A stretch of DNA of 64,000 nt from Bacillus mycoides. Its GTDB lineage: Bacteria > Bacillota > Bacilli > Bacillales > Bacillaceae_G. Positions within the stretch are counted from its first letter, which is position 1; each line of letters starts with the position of its first letter. The position numbers were made by a program, and so were the translations under genes. Below are positions 31,336 through 40,233 of the stretch, in pieces. The DNA lies in assembly GCF_001757995.1 (NCBI RefSeq), contig NZ_LXLV01000062.1, positions 248,001-312,000 on the forward strand, written 5' to 3'. The notes below the pieces were generated by a model that was given only the letters and a program-made list of their open reading frames with translations, did no database searches and was not told the DNA's origin.

Positions 31336-31365
31336 AAAAAACAGGGTAAATTACCCCGTTTTTTT
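31336..31365 (-). terminator. Terminator near the ricF 3' end
   Basis: The stem AAACGGGGTAA/TTACCCTGTTT (one mismatch) with T runs on the minus strand overlaps the ricF stop and should end its transcript before ylbG. Confidence 0.7.
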
Positions 31366-31803
31366 ACAACCACAACCGCCTCCGGTACCACAACCACCGC
31401 CACAGCCACCCGCATCAAAAAACGGATTTCCTGTTGGAACTTTAACGGAAGGAGATACCTCAGAACCAATCGCTACACTAACTTCATCTAATAACTTTTG
31501 TAAAGCAGTTTCTGCTCTTTTAAAAGCTGCAACCTTATCATGCATATCTACAGAACGCTTTAATTCCCTCATTTTCGTCGAAACGAAAGTATAATCAGGA
31601 TGATATTTACCAAAACGCTGCACTTCTTCGTATCGCTCTTTCATCGCTGTAAATTGCTGAATTAGCGTCTGGACTTCTATATCTTCTTGTAAATCCTTAT
31701 AATACTTACGATAATCTTCTGCTATATCTGAACAGATGATCGCTTTTGCAAGCTGCTCTGCCTTATCTAAAATCAATACGCTTTCCAGCGTCGCTACAAT
31801 CAT
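31351..31803 (-). CDS. ricF: RicF (YlbF), subunit of the RicA-RicF-RicT complex
   Basis: Helical YlbF/YmcA-family protein. With YmcA (RicA) and YaaT (RicT) it promotes RNase Y-dependent mRNA maturation and affects sporulation, competence and biofilm formation; the complex carries Fe-S clusters. The 150-aa chain has the family core (QQFTAMKERYEEVQRFGKYH) and a glycine/cysteine tail CGGGCGTGGGCGCKK with four cysteines, plausible cluster ligands. The ATG at 31803 follows GGAGGTG. Confidence 0.93.
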   Translation of the reverse strand: MIVATLESVLILDKAEQLAKAIICSDIAEDYRKYYKDLQEDIEVQTLIQQFTAMKERYEEVQRFGKYHPDYTFVSTKMRELKRSVDMHDKVAAFKRAETALQKLLDEVSVAIGSEVSPSVKVPTGNPFFDAGGCGGGCGTGGGCGCKKTG

Positions 31804-31919
31804 GAGAGACACCTCCGAATATTCATCATAACACATTTGGAACAGAACTACTAATTGAAGTGTCTCACCTAAAAGTAAGATATGATTCTAACTACTTTTC
31901 ATACAATCCCCTTGCACTC

Positions 31920-32492
31920 TTATACACTAATATGCTCCGCAATATTATATTTAAGAACATCCCATTTTCCGCTATTCTCTTTCACGTAGCTAATACATGC
32001 GTTTTTTAACGGCGTTTTAAATGTAATTTCATCTGGTGCAATTGCGTGTAAAATAGCTTTTATTGCATGTGAATGCGCAACAATGATAATACGTTTATCT
32101 CCATGTGCTGCTGCAACCTCTTGTAAAGCCGTAAAACAGCGCTCTACAATTTCTTCATCCTGCTCCATTCCTTCTACATTACCTTCTGTAATTAACTCTC
32201 TAACGGCCGCAACTGGTTTCCCAGAAGCTTCCCCAAAATTACGTTCCATAAATCGCTCATCTAATAAAATAGATGGTAATCCAATAGCCCCAGCAATTTC
32301 CTTAGCTGTTTCTTGCGCTCTAATTAACGGGCTACTTATAATTATATCCCACGATTCCGCTTGCAAGGCAGCTGCACTTTGACTCGCTTGCTTCTTCCCA
32401 ACTTCGTTGAGTGGAATATCTTCGCGCCCTTGAATAATCTCTTGAAAGTTCCAATCAGTTTGTCCATGTCGTACTAAACAAATTTCCGTCAT
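31920..32492 (-). CDS. Histidine phosphatase (phosphoglycerate mutase) family protein
   Basis: The 190-aa protein of the branch-2 histidine phosphatase type has the catalytic LVRHGQTDWN at residues 6-15, SSPLIRAQETA, the acid-base segment ERNFGEASGK and the second catalytic His in IVAHSHAIKAIL. The substrate is not predictable from sequence; small phosphorylated metabolites are likely. It sits between ricF and ylbE, a position not occupied in B. subtilis as I recall it. Confidence 0.88.
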   Translation of the reverse strand: MTEICLVRHGQTDWNFQEIIQGREDIPLNEVGKKQASQSAAALQAESWDIIISSPLIRAQETAKEIAGAIGLPSILLDERFMERNFGEASGKPVAAVRELITEGNVEGMEQDEEIVERCFTALQEVAAAHGDKRIIIVAHSHAIKAILHAIAPDEITFKTPLKNACISYVKENSGKWDVLKYNIAEHISV

Positions 32493-32569
32493 GCTGCAAC
32501 TCCTTTTTTAAATAATCCGATTCTATTGTAACAAAAGTTTTGCACAACGGACATAGTTTTCCCTTCCAA

Positions 32570-32815
32570 TTACGTCGTATTTTGCTGCTTCATATACTGG
32601 AACATATCAATCATAATTGAAGCAACCGCCAATTGATTTTGAAATTTTTCCACTTTATCTGGTATCGTTTTTTTGAAATGCTGCATGGCAGCTAACTCAA
32701 AAGCTTCTTTTTCTTCTGGGTTACGCGTCAATTTCCGGTACCAGTATGGCTGTTCCCGAATATAGCGAGCTAAATCCTCATCAGCTTTTATAAACTCCAT
32801 AAGCTCTGCTCTCAT
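32570..32815 (-). CDS. ylbE: YlbE-like protein
   Basis: A soluble 81-aa helical protein of unknown function. The motif REQPYWYRKLTRNP and the C-terminal helix are typical of the YlbE family. Place (between ylbD and ricF) and length match B. subtilis ylbE. It starts 11 bp after ylbD with GGGGGAAAG upstream. Confidence 0.85.
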   Translation of the reverse strand: MRAELMEFIKADEDLARYIREQPYWYRKLTRNPEEKEAFELAAMQHFKKTIPDKVEKFQNQLAVASIMIDMFQYMKQQNTT

Positions 32816-32826
32816 CCTCTTTCCCC

Positions 32827-33264
32827 CTAATCCTTTTGAAAGAAAAAAGGATTATTTTCAGAAGTACTTTGTTCTTGCTGCGCACGGTTCCCTTGAAATT
32901 GTTGGATAACTTGTTGCACGCTACCAATCGCACTCGTTACATTTGCTAAATGATGTTGCATTTGTTCTACGTCTAGCTTTTTAAAGAAAGAAAGCATTTG
33001 CCCCATCACATCAGCAGTTTTTTCCTCTTCTGTTCGATTTTCTTTTACTTCTTTATTTTCTTTTACCGAAGAAAAAGCAGGTGCTCCATCAGTTCTATAC
33101 GCTGTCCATATTTGATCTTCTTCACCAAGTAAGTACCATTCTTCATAAAATTGCTGCCAAGTTTTTTGACCACTTCTAACCTCATGAACCATTTTAGGGT
33201 GATGGTTTACAAACTCTTTAAACTGTTGAACCGATGGATGTAACGGCCCTTTTGTTGTTGGCAT
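32827..33264 (-). CDS. ylbD: Putative spore coat protein YlbD
   Basis: The 145-aa YlbD-coat-type protein is low in hydrophobic segments and rich in charged and Gln residues. HPSVQQFKEFVNHHPKMVHE, TWQQFYEEWYLLGEED and the coil QHHLANVTSAIGSVQQVIQQ are visible, with a C-terminal NPFFFQKD. Coat association is a family-level prediction. The ATG at 33264 follows GAGGTGAGG; 17 extra upstream codons are not supported. Confidence 0.85.
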   Translation of the reverse strand: MPTTKGPLHPSVQQFKEFVNHHPKMVHEVRSGQKTWQQFYEEWYLLGEEDQIWTAYRTDGAPAFSSVKENKEVKENRTEEEKTADVMGQMLSFFKKLDVEQMQHHLANVTSAIGSVQQVIQQFQGNRAQQEQSTSENNPFFFQKD

Positions 33265-33302
33265 AATCCTCACCTCTTCATGTATATCTACTATATTGTA
33301 AG

Positions 33303-33353
33303 AAAAAAAAGGCACATGGTTCGCCTATTTTTAGACGATTCATGCACCTTTTT
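33303..33353 (-). terminator. Imperfect terminator after ylbC
   Basis: A long imperfect inverted repeat (AAAAGGTGCATGAATCG with CGAACCATGTGCCTTTT) ending in a T run on the minus strand follows the ylbC stop. Confidence 0.6.
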
Positions 33354-34386
33354 ATTTTCGAATAAAGTTTTGAGTATAAAATTTATCATATACCCCAACA
33401 CCTAATCCAGTAAATTGTTCATTTAATAAATTCTTTCTGTGACCCTCACTATTTAGCCAACCTTGTACCGCCGCAATTCCATCACTATGTTGCGCCGCTA
33501 TATTCTCACCAGCAAGTTGAAAAGCCACTTGCCCACGTTGCAAACGATCTCCTAACGTACCAAAAGTAGGTGAATCGTGCGAAAAATAATTATTATCCTT
33601 CATATCTTTACTATGGCCAAATGCAACATCTGCAGTTTGTTGGTCCCATGTTAACAACGGTAATTGATGACGACTTCGAATAATATTTGTTAAATCGAGA
33701 ATTTGTTGCATATTCCCATTTTCTACTTGCTTCATTTTTTCTGGTGTCAGCGGCTGTTCCGCTATTAATTCACCCGAATAAACAAGTTGATATGGTTTTT
33801 GTCGTAATAACGTTTCATCATCCATATACCGAAGACCAACAAGCTCATGTGTAAAGTGATCAAAATATAATTGTGCCCATCCATCTTCTACAGGTACTAG
33901 CGGTTGTTCCATTACTTCCGTATCAGATAACTCAAATTGATAACTATTCTTTCCTCTTTTTAATGAAATCTCATGTGAAAGTGGATTCTTTTTATATACC
34001 TCTTCATACTTTTCATTTATATAATAGGGAGCAACCTTAACTTGCTCACCAGCAACATACGCCGTTACAACTTTACGTTCAGCAACTCCAAATTGAACAT
34101 ACTGAGCTAAATCTTGATTATACACCCACCATTCATATCCATAAGCAGACGGCTCTATTCGAGACGGTTCGCCCCACTTCGCTAATAAATTCTCAGAGTC
34201 CCCACCAATCATATTTAAAACAGTGTCTGTGGATTCTTCATTTACTTTCTTCTTCTTTTTCACAATTTTATTTTCTTGCTTAGAGTGAGATGGGGTTAAT
34301 ATATATTGTGATACGAGTAACTTCCCGTATAAATCAACAGCTAAAATTAAAAATGTAATCATTACGATACGCAATAATTTCTTCAA
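33352..34386 (-). CDS. ylbC: CAP-domain protein YlbC
   Basis: Secreted or membrane-tethered protein with one N-terminal hydrophobic segment (IVMITFLILAVDLYG), a basic linker, a CAP-associated domain (residues about 55-200, WGEPSRIEPSAYGYEWWVYN) and a C-terminal CAP/SCP domain (TNIIRSRHQLPLLTWD, FSHDSPTFGTLGDRL, AGENIAA, LNSEGHRKNLLN). Function is unknown. TTG at 34386 after AGGAGG gives 344 aa, close to B. subtilis ylbC; the upstream ATG lacks a ribosome site. Confidence 0.88.
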   Translation of the reverse strand: MKKLLRIVMITFLILAVDLYGKLLVSQYILTPSHSKQENKIVKKKKKVNEESTDTVLNMIGGDSENLLAKWGEPSRIEPSAYGYEWWVYNQDLAQYVQFGVAERKVVTAYVAGEQVKVAPYYINEKYEEVYKKNPLSHEISLKRGKNSYQFELSDTEVMEQPLVPVEDGWAQLYFDHFTHELVGLRYMDDETLLRQKPYQLVYSGELIAEQPLTPEKMKQVENGNMQQILDLTNIIRSRHQLPLLTWDQQTADVAFGHSKDMKDNNYFSHDSPTFGTLGDRLQRGQVAFQLAGENIAAQHSDGIAAVQGWLNSEGHRKNLLNEQFTGLGVGVYDKFYTQNFIRK

Positions 34387-34593
34387 ACGATATACCTCCT
34401 GAACAAAGCATAAAATCGAGATATACACAAATCCTTTTCTTTCCTTTTTTGTGTGTACCGTACTCTTTTCACTATATCATATTTTCACGAAAAAAGTCTG
34501 GATTATCCCTTTTCTCGCAATATGAATTGCACTTTCTTATTATTCATACTATTATAAAAATAATGTACTAACATTAAAAGAAGGAGGTATTCT

Positions 34594-34959
34594 ATGCAAT
34601 TTACAAATACAAACTTTAATGATGCAGTCGTTGATTTAACTCTTTTAACTGAGATTATGGAAAACAATCATTTTGTACTTGCTGGACAATGGGATTACGA
34701 ACGCGTTACATATGATTATAAATTTGAAATATTAAAGGATATTTATTATTTACGTGTACAAGGATTTGCTGTTGAAGGTGACATCGGTGGCAGACACGCT
34801 CAAGTAAAACTATTGCCACCCTTATTAGGAAAACATTATTATCCTCATGGCGTTGAATATGGAGATGATGAGATTTTCCCAACGAATGTACTTCAAAAAA
34901 GCGAACAACTCCTACAAAATATTGAAAAAGAGTTGAAAGAATTTCAAATTATTGAGTAA
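34594..34959 (+). CDS. YugN-like family protein
   Basis: The 121-aa soluble protein resembles the YugN-like family: VLAGQWDYERVTYDYKFE, YYLRVQGFAVEGDIGGRHAQ and LLPPLLGKHYYPHGVEYGDD. Function is unknown. The ribosome site AAGGAGG is strong. It is divergent from ylbC and ends in a strong hairpin facing amiF. Confidence 0.8.
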   Translation: MQFTNTNFNDAVVDLTLLTEIMENNHFVLAGQWDYERVTYDYKFEILKDIYYLRVQGFAVEGDIGGRHAQVKLLPPLLGKHYYPHGVEYGDDEIFPTNVLQKSEQLLQNIEKELKEFQIIE

Positions 34960-34998
34960 ATAGAACAAGCGCATCATATCGATGCGCTTGTTCTATTT
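34958..34998. terminator. Bidirectional terminator
   Basis: A long inverted repeat (ATAGAACAAGCGCATC and complement, 5-nt loop) lies between the converging YugN-like gene and amiF. Confidence 0.88.
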
Positions 34999-35005
34999 GT
35001 CTTAC

Positions 35006-36004
35006 CTAAGAATGAATCGTCTTTTTGACTGGATACCCATAAATGGATCCATCTTTTACTTTAATCTCATCTTCCCAAGGAACCTTATATTTACCTTCAG
35101 CTAAATCTTTTACAAACGTATACGGGTTTTCTTTCACCCCACCAGGAGTCGCTACATATCCCCTTGAACCTAAATTATATATATTATTTTCGAGACCCCA
35201 TCCTAATCTAGCCTGATCTGCTAGCTCTGGATATACTTCGGCAGTAACAATCTCCCAAGGGTTTCGGTGTCCCTGCACTAAAGTAGTCCCATCAAAATTA
35301 CATACTTGTCCTTCACCAAAGTAATAAAATACACCATCATAACCCGCTAAGTTCACTGACAATGTATACATTAAATTTTGCCATGCATTTGAACGATTAG
35401 TTAACATCCATTGTTCACTAACTTGTGTGCTATATCCGGAAATACGAATCAAGACATTCGCACCTTTATAGGCCGCTTCACGGGCTACTTCAGGGAACAT
35501 GCCATCATGACAAATACAAACAGCTAATTTACTTCCTCCAGGTCCATCACAAACAGGTAAGCCTAAATCTCCAGCTTTCCAAGGCTCGACTGGCACCCAA
35601 GGATTTAACTTACGATACTTCAAAATCATTTCACCCTGTGGATCAATAATAATTGCTGTATTATACGGTTCTCCACCATCAGGATTTCTTTCCATTATAG
35701 AAAAAACACCATATACTTCAGATTCTTTACATGCCTCAGCAAATAAGTCTGTTTCTGGTCCAGGAACTGTACATAAAAACTCTTCTGTAGTCCATTTTTT
35801 TGTATTGAGCCCCTGTGTACTATATTCGGGAAATACTATCAATTCTAATCCAGGATAACCTGATTTCGTTGAATGAATTGTTTTTATGATCTGTTTAATT
35901 TGTTTATCAATGTCTGCACGCGACTCTACTACCGGTACTGGATATTGAATTAACGCTGTTAAAAAACCACTAATCGGCTTTACCATGCTTCCACTACTAC
36001 CCAT
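35006..36004 (-). CDS. amiF: Formamidase AmiF
   Basis: Nitrilase-superfamily enzyme that hydrolyses formamide to formate and ammonia. The 332-aa length equals the characterised B. cereus enzyme. The Glu-Lys-Cys triad is visible: Glu60 in IVFPEYS, Lys132 in KYRKLNPW and Cys165 in [17 protein letters not shown]-type N-terminal and C-terminal extension segments match AmiF rather than AmiE. It is absent from the equivalent place in B. subtilis, so it is an insertion relative to that gene order. A bcr1 repeat lies immediately upstream. Confidence 0.95.
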   Translation of the reverse strand: MGSSGSMVKPISGFLTALIQYPVPVVESRADIDKQIKQIIKTIHSTKSGYPGLELIVFPEYSTQGLNTKKWTTEEFLCTVPGPETDLFAEACKESEVYGVFSIMERNPDGGEPYNTAIIIDPQGEMILKYRKLNPWVPVEPWKAGDLGLPVCDGPGGSKLAVCICHDGMFPEVAREAAYKGANVLIRISGYSTQVSEQWMLTNRSNAWQNLMYTLSVNLAGYDGVFYYFGEGQVCNFDGTTLVQGHRNPWEIVTAEVYPELADQARLGWGLENNIYNLGSRGYVATPGGVKENPYTFVKDLAEGKYKVPWEDEIKVKDGSIYGYPVKKTIHS

Positions 36005-36049
36005 TTAAATTCCCCCTTAAAATAGTTCATGTTTATTAAAGATAACAAT

Positions 36050-36207
36050 ATAAAGTGAAACTTTAATCAGTGGGGGTTTTGTCCATCCCCCACTGATTAT
36101 TAGCCTACACCAATCAGGCTTTTACGGGCAGTTGATTTCCCGCCTAACTCCCTCGCAGTCGCCAAATTTTGAGGTGGGAGTCTTACTGCCCGTTAATGCG
36201 GGATAAA
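36050..36207 (-). repeat. bcr1 repeat (full-length, about 158 bp)
   Basis: Bounded by TTTAT on the minus strand at both ends (36203-36207 and 36050-36054), read leftwards. It contains paired segments CGGGCAGT/ACTGCCCG, TGAGGTGGGAGTC and a 12-bp hairpin AATCAGTGGGGG/CCCCCACTGATT, then ATTAAAGTTTCACTTTAT. Size, flanks and structure match bcr1 of the B. cereus group, a short non-autonomous repeat. It lies upstream of amiF; 36208-36360 to ctaG holds no gene. Confidence 0.85.
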
Positions 36208-36360
36208 TTTGTAATTCTCTAAAAAACTTGCACTACATATGGAATTATTACGTATTAAAGCTAGTAGTAAGTTTTATATCCACTTTAGTACATGCCTACA
36301 CTAACTTAACGTAAAAAGTCTGAAAATTCAATCTTTTACAATTGACTAAAACCAAAGAAG

Positions 36361-36390
36361 AAAAAAGTGTATGGACTCCCATACACTTTT
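36361..36390 (-). terminator. Terminator of the cta operon
   Basis: The inverted repeat AAAAGTGTATGG/CCATACACTTTT, with T runs on the minus strand, directly follows ctaG. Confidence 0.8.
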
Positions 36391-36391
36391 T

Positions 36392-37297
36392 TTACTTAGT
36401 CTGTAAATACGGCGGCAATTGTTGCAACTGCTCCTTATCCTTTTCACGCTCTCTACGTGCCCACCTAAAGAACACATAACCGATAATCGTACCGTACACT
36501 ATTTCCTGGACAATTTTCATAATGATACCACCTGTTTGCTGGTCTTGTACTACCGGCATCCAATGTAAAAATTCTGGTCCAGTTATATTTAAATCTGATA
36601 AAGTCCCCGCCGGTACACAGAGCTCCATTGCCTTCATCCAAGCGGCCGGATCTGTATATGTTGCAAATAATGGTGCAGTCGCAAAAATTATTAACGCACA
36701 AGCTGGCGTTAATAAAATACCATTAGCAAACATATAACCAAGCTTCTTAATATCACTTAAAGTTTGATATTCTGGTAGCGGATTTAACATGGGCCACCAC
36801 ATCATCATTGCTGCAAAAAACAATATAGCAAGGCAAATAGGATGCGCTATTTGACTTTGTTTTACTGTATCAAAAACAACTGGCAAATGATAAAAGGAAA
36901 ACAGACCGTTAAATACCAACAACGCAATAAGCGGCTTTGCAAAAACCTTTAGCACAATTTGAACGAACTTAAAAGAAGTAATATGTTGATATAACCATAC
37001 GGGTATACCGAGCATTAATAGCGGAGGAACTGCAATATACATTATCGCCATCTCAAACATATGTGCACTAAATATAATATGACCAATTAAATCAATAGGT
37101 CCTCCCTTTACAAAATACAAAAGAACAATCCCGGTCGTAAAATAAAAAATTTGCTTCTTACTTACCTTCGTCGCATTTTCAAATCGCGTTCTATATGGTC
37201 CAATAATTAAAAAATAACTAATAAGAATCGAGGTCATAAATAATAAAAAAATCGGACTCCATAAAGCTTGAAAACCAAATACCCATAAGTTTTCCAT
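36392..37297 (-). CDS. ctaG: Cytochrome c oxidase assembly factor CtaG (caa3 type)
   Basis: Seven-helix membrane protein needed for active caa3 oxidase, probably in copper delivery; it is unrelated to Cox11. The 301-aa protein shows HIIFSAHMFEMAIMYIAVPP, FNGLFSFYHLPVVFD, MMWWPMLNPLPE and LHWMPVVQDQQTGGIIMK. His and Met residues in these helices are candidate metal ligands. The ATG at 37297 follows AGGTGTGG. It is the last gene of the cta operon. Confidence 0.93.
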   Translation of the reverse strand: MENLWVFGFQALWSPIFLLFMTSILISYFLIIGPYRTRFENATKVSKKQIFYFTTGIVLLYFVKGGPIDLIGHIIFSAHMFEMAIMYIAVPPLLMLGIPVWLYQHITSFKFVQIVLKVFAKPLIALLVFNGLFSFYHLPVVFDTVKQSQIAHPICLAILFFAAMMMWWPMLNPLPEYQTLSDIKKLGYMFANGILLTPACALIIFATAPLFATYTDPAAWMKAMELCVPAGTLSDLNITGPEFLHWMPVVQDQQTGGIIMKIVQEIVYGTIIGYVFFRWARREREKDKEQLQQLPPYLQTK

Positions 37298-37378
37298 TTC
37301 CACACCTACCTTTTCAAAATTCTTATATTTCATATAAAAAGAGGGCTATGATAAATCAGAGCCCCCTACTATCACTGT

Positions 37379-37711
37379 TTAAATCCACACAATTGTCATA
37401 AAGGCTAATATTGTTAATAAACCAATTAACAATCCAGAGTACAAGAAGAAACTCGCCGCTTCATGCCCTTTATGACTCATATGCATGAAATAATACAGCT
37501 GAAATATAACTTGAACGACTGCTAACAATAATATAAATGGAACCGAAAAAATCGGACTAAATGTTTTCGGATATGCCACCGCTGCAAATGCAACTAATGT
37601 TAAAAAAATCATTAGTGAAAATGTAATAACTTGGTGCTTCATTTCCTCTGCACTTTTTCTCTTCCGATAAACAAGATCCACCTTAGGATTATTCGTTTGC
37701 TTAACCGCCAT
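37379..37711 (-). CDS. ctaF: Cytochrome caa3 oxidase subunit IV
   Basis: Three-helix small subunit of the oxidase, 110 aa. Hydrophobic segments lie about residues 28-46, 53-71 and 84-108, with QLYYFMHMSHKGHE in the loop. It ends close to ctaG and begins 3 bp after ctaE, so it is translationally linked. Confidence 0.93.
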   Translation of the reverse strand: MAVKQTNNPKVDLVYRKRKSAEEMKHQVITFSLMIFLTLVAFAAVAYPKTFSPIFSVPFILLLAVVQVIFQLYYFMHMSHKGHEAASFFLYSGLLIGLLTILAFMTIVWI

Positions 37712-37714
37712 TGT

Positions 37715-38338
37715 TTATCCCACCATTCCCATCAAATATACTACAGTGAAAATAAACACCCAAACTACGTCAATAAAGTGCCAATAAATTGATGCAACAT
37801 AAAACTTTGGTGCGTTGTATAAATTTAAGCCTCTCTTCGCGTTTCTAAAGATTAATGTTAAAATCCAACATAACCCAAACAACACGTGGAGCCCGTGTGT
37901 ACCAACAAGAGCATAAAATGCAGAACCAAATGCACTACTTCTCATAGTATGCTTAAATTCATGCGTATAATGATAAAACTCATATATTTCAAACCCCAAA
38001 AATCCTAAGCCAAGCAACACTGTTACAAGTAACCAAAGTTGCATTTTCTTAAAGTTGAAATTTTTCATATGATACATTGCGTATACACTCGTTAAACTAC
38101 TCGTTAACAAAAGCATCGTCATAATGAAAACGAGCGGCATTTGAAACATCTCTTGAGATGTTGGTCCACCATTTGTAGAGTTCTTTAATGCTAAATATGT
38201 GCCAAATAAGGAAGCGAACAACACTGTTTCGCCTCCAAGAAATAACCAAAAACCAACAAACTTATTTTTTCCCTCAAGGGTTGCTTTTTCAGGCTCTGCT
38301 GGAAATGTTTCATTCGTTAATTTCTCATCTACATGCAT
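37715..38338 (-). CDS. ctaE: Cytochrome caa3 oxidase subunit III
   Basis: The 207-aa five-helix subunit is typical of the caa3 type, shorter than mitochondrial COX3. Signatures are KFVGFWLFLGGETVLFASLF, FYALVGTHGLHVLFGL and ASIYWHFIDVVWVFIF. Its start overlaps the ctaD stop (TAATG), a coupled arrangement. Confidence 0.95.
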   Translation of the reverse strand: MHVDEKLTNETFPAEPEKATLEGKNKFVGFWLFLGGETVLFASLFGTYLALKNSTNGGPTSQEMFQMPLVFIMTMLLLTSSLTSVYAMYHMKNFNFKKMQLWLLVTVLLGLGFLGFEIYEFYHYTHEFKHTMRSSAFGSAFYALVGTHGLHVLFGLCWILTLIFRNAKRGLNLYNAPKFYVASIYWHFIDVVWVFIFTVVYLMGMVG

Positions 38339-40200
38339 TACGCCTTGCCCCCCTTATCATCTAAATCTTCCTTATGAATATGATATCCATGATCATCAAT
38401 TACTGAACGAAGGAACATTGTACCAAATGTAATGATTAAACCGATAATTGCTACTAATAACCAAAATTTATCTTTGCCACCCTGCATATACATCGCACCG
38501 AAAGCTGCTATAAATAGACCTAGAGAAATAATAAACGGTGAAAACGAAGAATTTGGCATATGAATATCACCGACTGGTTCCGCTGCTGTCATCTCTTTAT
38601 TACCCTCACGTTTTTCAATCCAAAACGGATCTAATCCGCGAACAAATGGTAACTGTTTGAAATTATATTCCGGTGTAGGTGCTGGCATTGTCCACTCTAA
38701 CGTACGCGCATCCCACGGATCACGACCAGCCTTCTCTTTTGATACCGTCGTTTTTATTACATTGAATAAAAGAACAATCGTTCCAAGAGCCATAAACACT
38801 GCTCCAATAGAACTAATCATATTCCCCATTTCCAATCCTTGCCCCTCTAGATATGTGTAGTAACGACGCGGCATACCGATTAGACCCAGGAAATGCTGAA
38901 TAAAGAACGTTAAATGGAAACCGATAAAGAATAACCAAAATGTTATCTTTCCTAACGTTTCATTTAATACTTTATTAAACATAAGTGGCCAATAATAATG
39001 CGCACCTGCAAGTAAACCAAATACAACACCGCCAACAATTACATAATGAAAGTGTGCTACTACGAAATAATTATCATGAAACTGATAATCAGCTGGTGCA
39101 GAAGCAAGCATAACGCCTGTAACTCCACCCATAACGAAGGATGGAATAAAAGCTACCGCCCACATCATTGGTGTTGTAAACCTAATACTTCCACCCCACA
39201 TGGTAAAGAGCCAGTTAAATATTTTAATACCCGTCGGAACTGCAATCGCCATTGTTGCAACTGAGAAGATAGCATTTGCAACAGGCCCAAGACCAACAGT
39301 GAACATATGATGCGCCCATACCATAAATCCTAAAAATCCTATTAATACTGTCGCGAACACCATCGAGGAATAACCGAATAATCGTTTTTTCGAAAATGTG
39401 GCGAAGATTTCTGAGAATATTCCGAAAGCTGGGAGTATAAGAATGTATACTTCCGGATGACCGAAGATCCAGAATAAATGCTCCCATATAATCGTGTTCC
39501 CACCTAGTGCAGGATTAAAGAAACTTGTGCCAAATAAACGATCTAACATTAAAAGTCCTAATCCTACAGTTAATGGTGGAAATGCAAATAAAATAAGTGA
39601 AGATGTTACAAATGTTGTCCATGTAAACATCGGCATGCGCATGTAAGTCATCCCTGGCGCGCGCATATTAATAATTGTAACAAGGAAGTTAATACCTCCA
39701 ATTAATGTACCAATACCTGATATTTGCAAGCCGAGTACATAAAAATCAACACCATGTCCTTTAGAGGCTAAAGCTAAAGATGCATAGGATGTCCACCCTG
39801 CATCAGGCGCTCCTCCTAAAAACCAACTTAAATTTAAAAATAATCCACCAAAGAAAAATAACCAAAATCCGAGCGAATTCAAAAACGGGAACGCCACATC
39901 ACGTGCTCCAATTTGAAGTGGTACAGCGGCGTTCATAAATGCAAACACGAGTGGCATAGCTGCGAGGAAAATCATTGTTGTACCGTGCATCGTTAATACT
40001 TGATTATAAGCATCCCCAATCAGAAAAGCATTGTTAGGAATCGCTAACTGCAGGCGAATAAATAGTGCTTCTATTCCACCTATTACAAAAAACAATCCAC
40101 CTGCAATTAAATAGAGAATGGCAATCTTTTTATGGTCTACTGTCGTTAAATAATCCCATATGACAGCACCCATCCCCTGTTTTTTTGCTACAGAACTCAC
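38338..40200 (-). CDS. ctaD: Cytochrome caa3 oxidase subunit I
   Basis: Catalytic heme-copper subunit that reduces O2 and pumps protons. The 620-aa protein has the low-spin heme His in TMHGTTMIFLAAMP, the CuB His-Tyr pair in FGHPEVYILILPAFG, the CuB HH in WAHHMFTVG and the heme ligands in VAHFHYVIVGG. About 14 helices are present because of a C-terminal extension fused from subunit III-like helices. It lies 33 bp after ctaC. Confidence 0.98.
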   Translation of the reverse strand: MSSVAKKQGMGAVIWDYLTTVDHKKIAILYLIAGGLFFVIGGIEALFIRLQLAIPNNAFLIGDAYNQVLTMHGTTMIFLAAMPLVFAFMNAAVPLQIGARDVAFPFLNSLGFWLFFFGGLFLNLSWFLGGAPDAGWTSYASLALASKGHGVDFYVLGLQISGIGTLIGGINFLVTIINMRAPGMTYMRMPMFTWTTFVTSSLILFAFPPLTVGLGLLMLDRLFGTSFFNPALGGNTIIWEHLFWIFGHPEVYILILPAFGIFSEIFATFSKKRLFGYSSMVFATVLIGFLGFMVWAHHMFTVGLGPVANAIFSVATMAIAVPTGIKIFNWLFTMWGGSIRFTTPMMWAVAFIPSFVMGGVTGVMLASAPADYQFHDNYFVVAHFHYVIVGGVVFGLLAGAHYYWPLMFNKVLNETLGKITFWLFFIGFHLTFFIQHFLGLIGMPRRYYTYLEGQGLEMGNMISSIGAVFMALGTIVLLFNVIKTTVSKEKAGRDPWDARTLEWTMPAPTPEYNFKQLPFVRGLDPFWIEKREGNKEMTAAEPVGDIHMPNSSFSPFIISLGLFIAAFGAMYMQGGKDKFWLLVAIIGLIITFGTMFLRSVIDDHGYHIHKEDLDDKGGKA

Positions 40201-40233
40201 GTTTTCAACCTCCCCTTCGCAAATGATCCCTCT

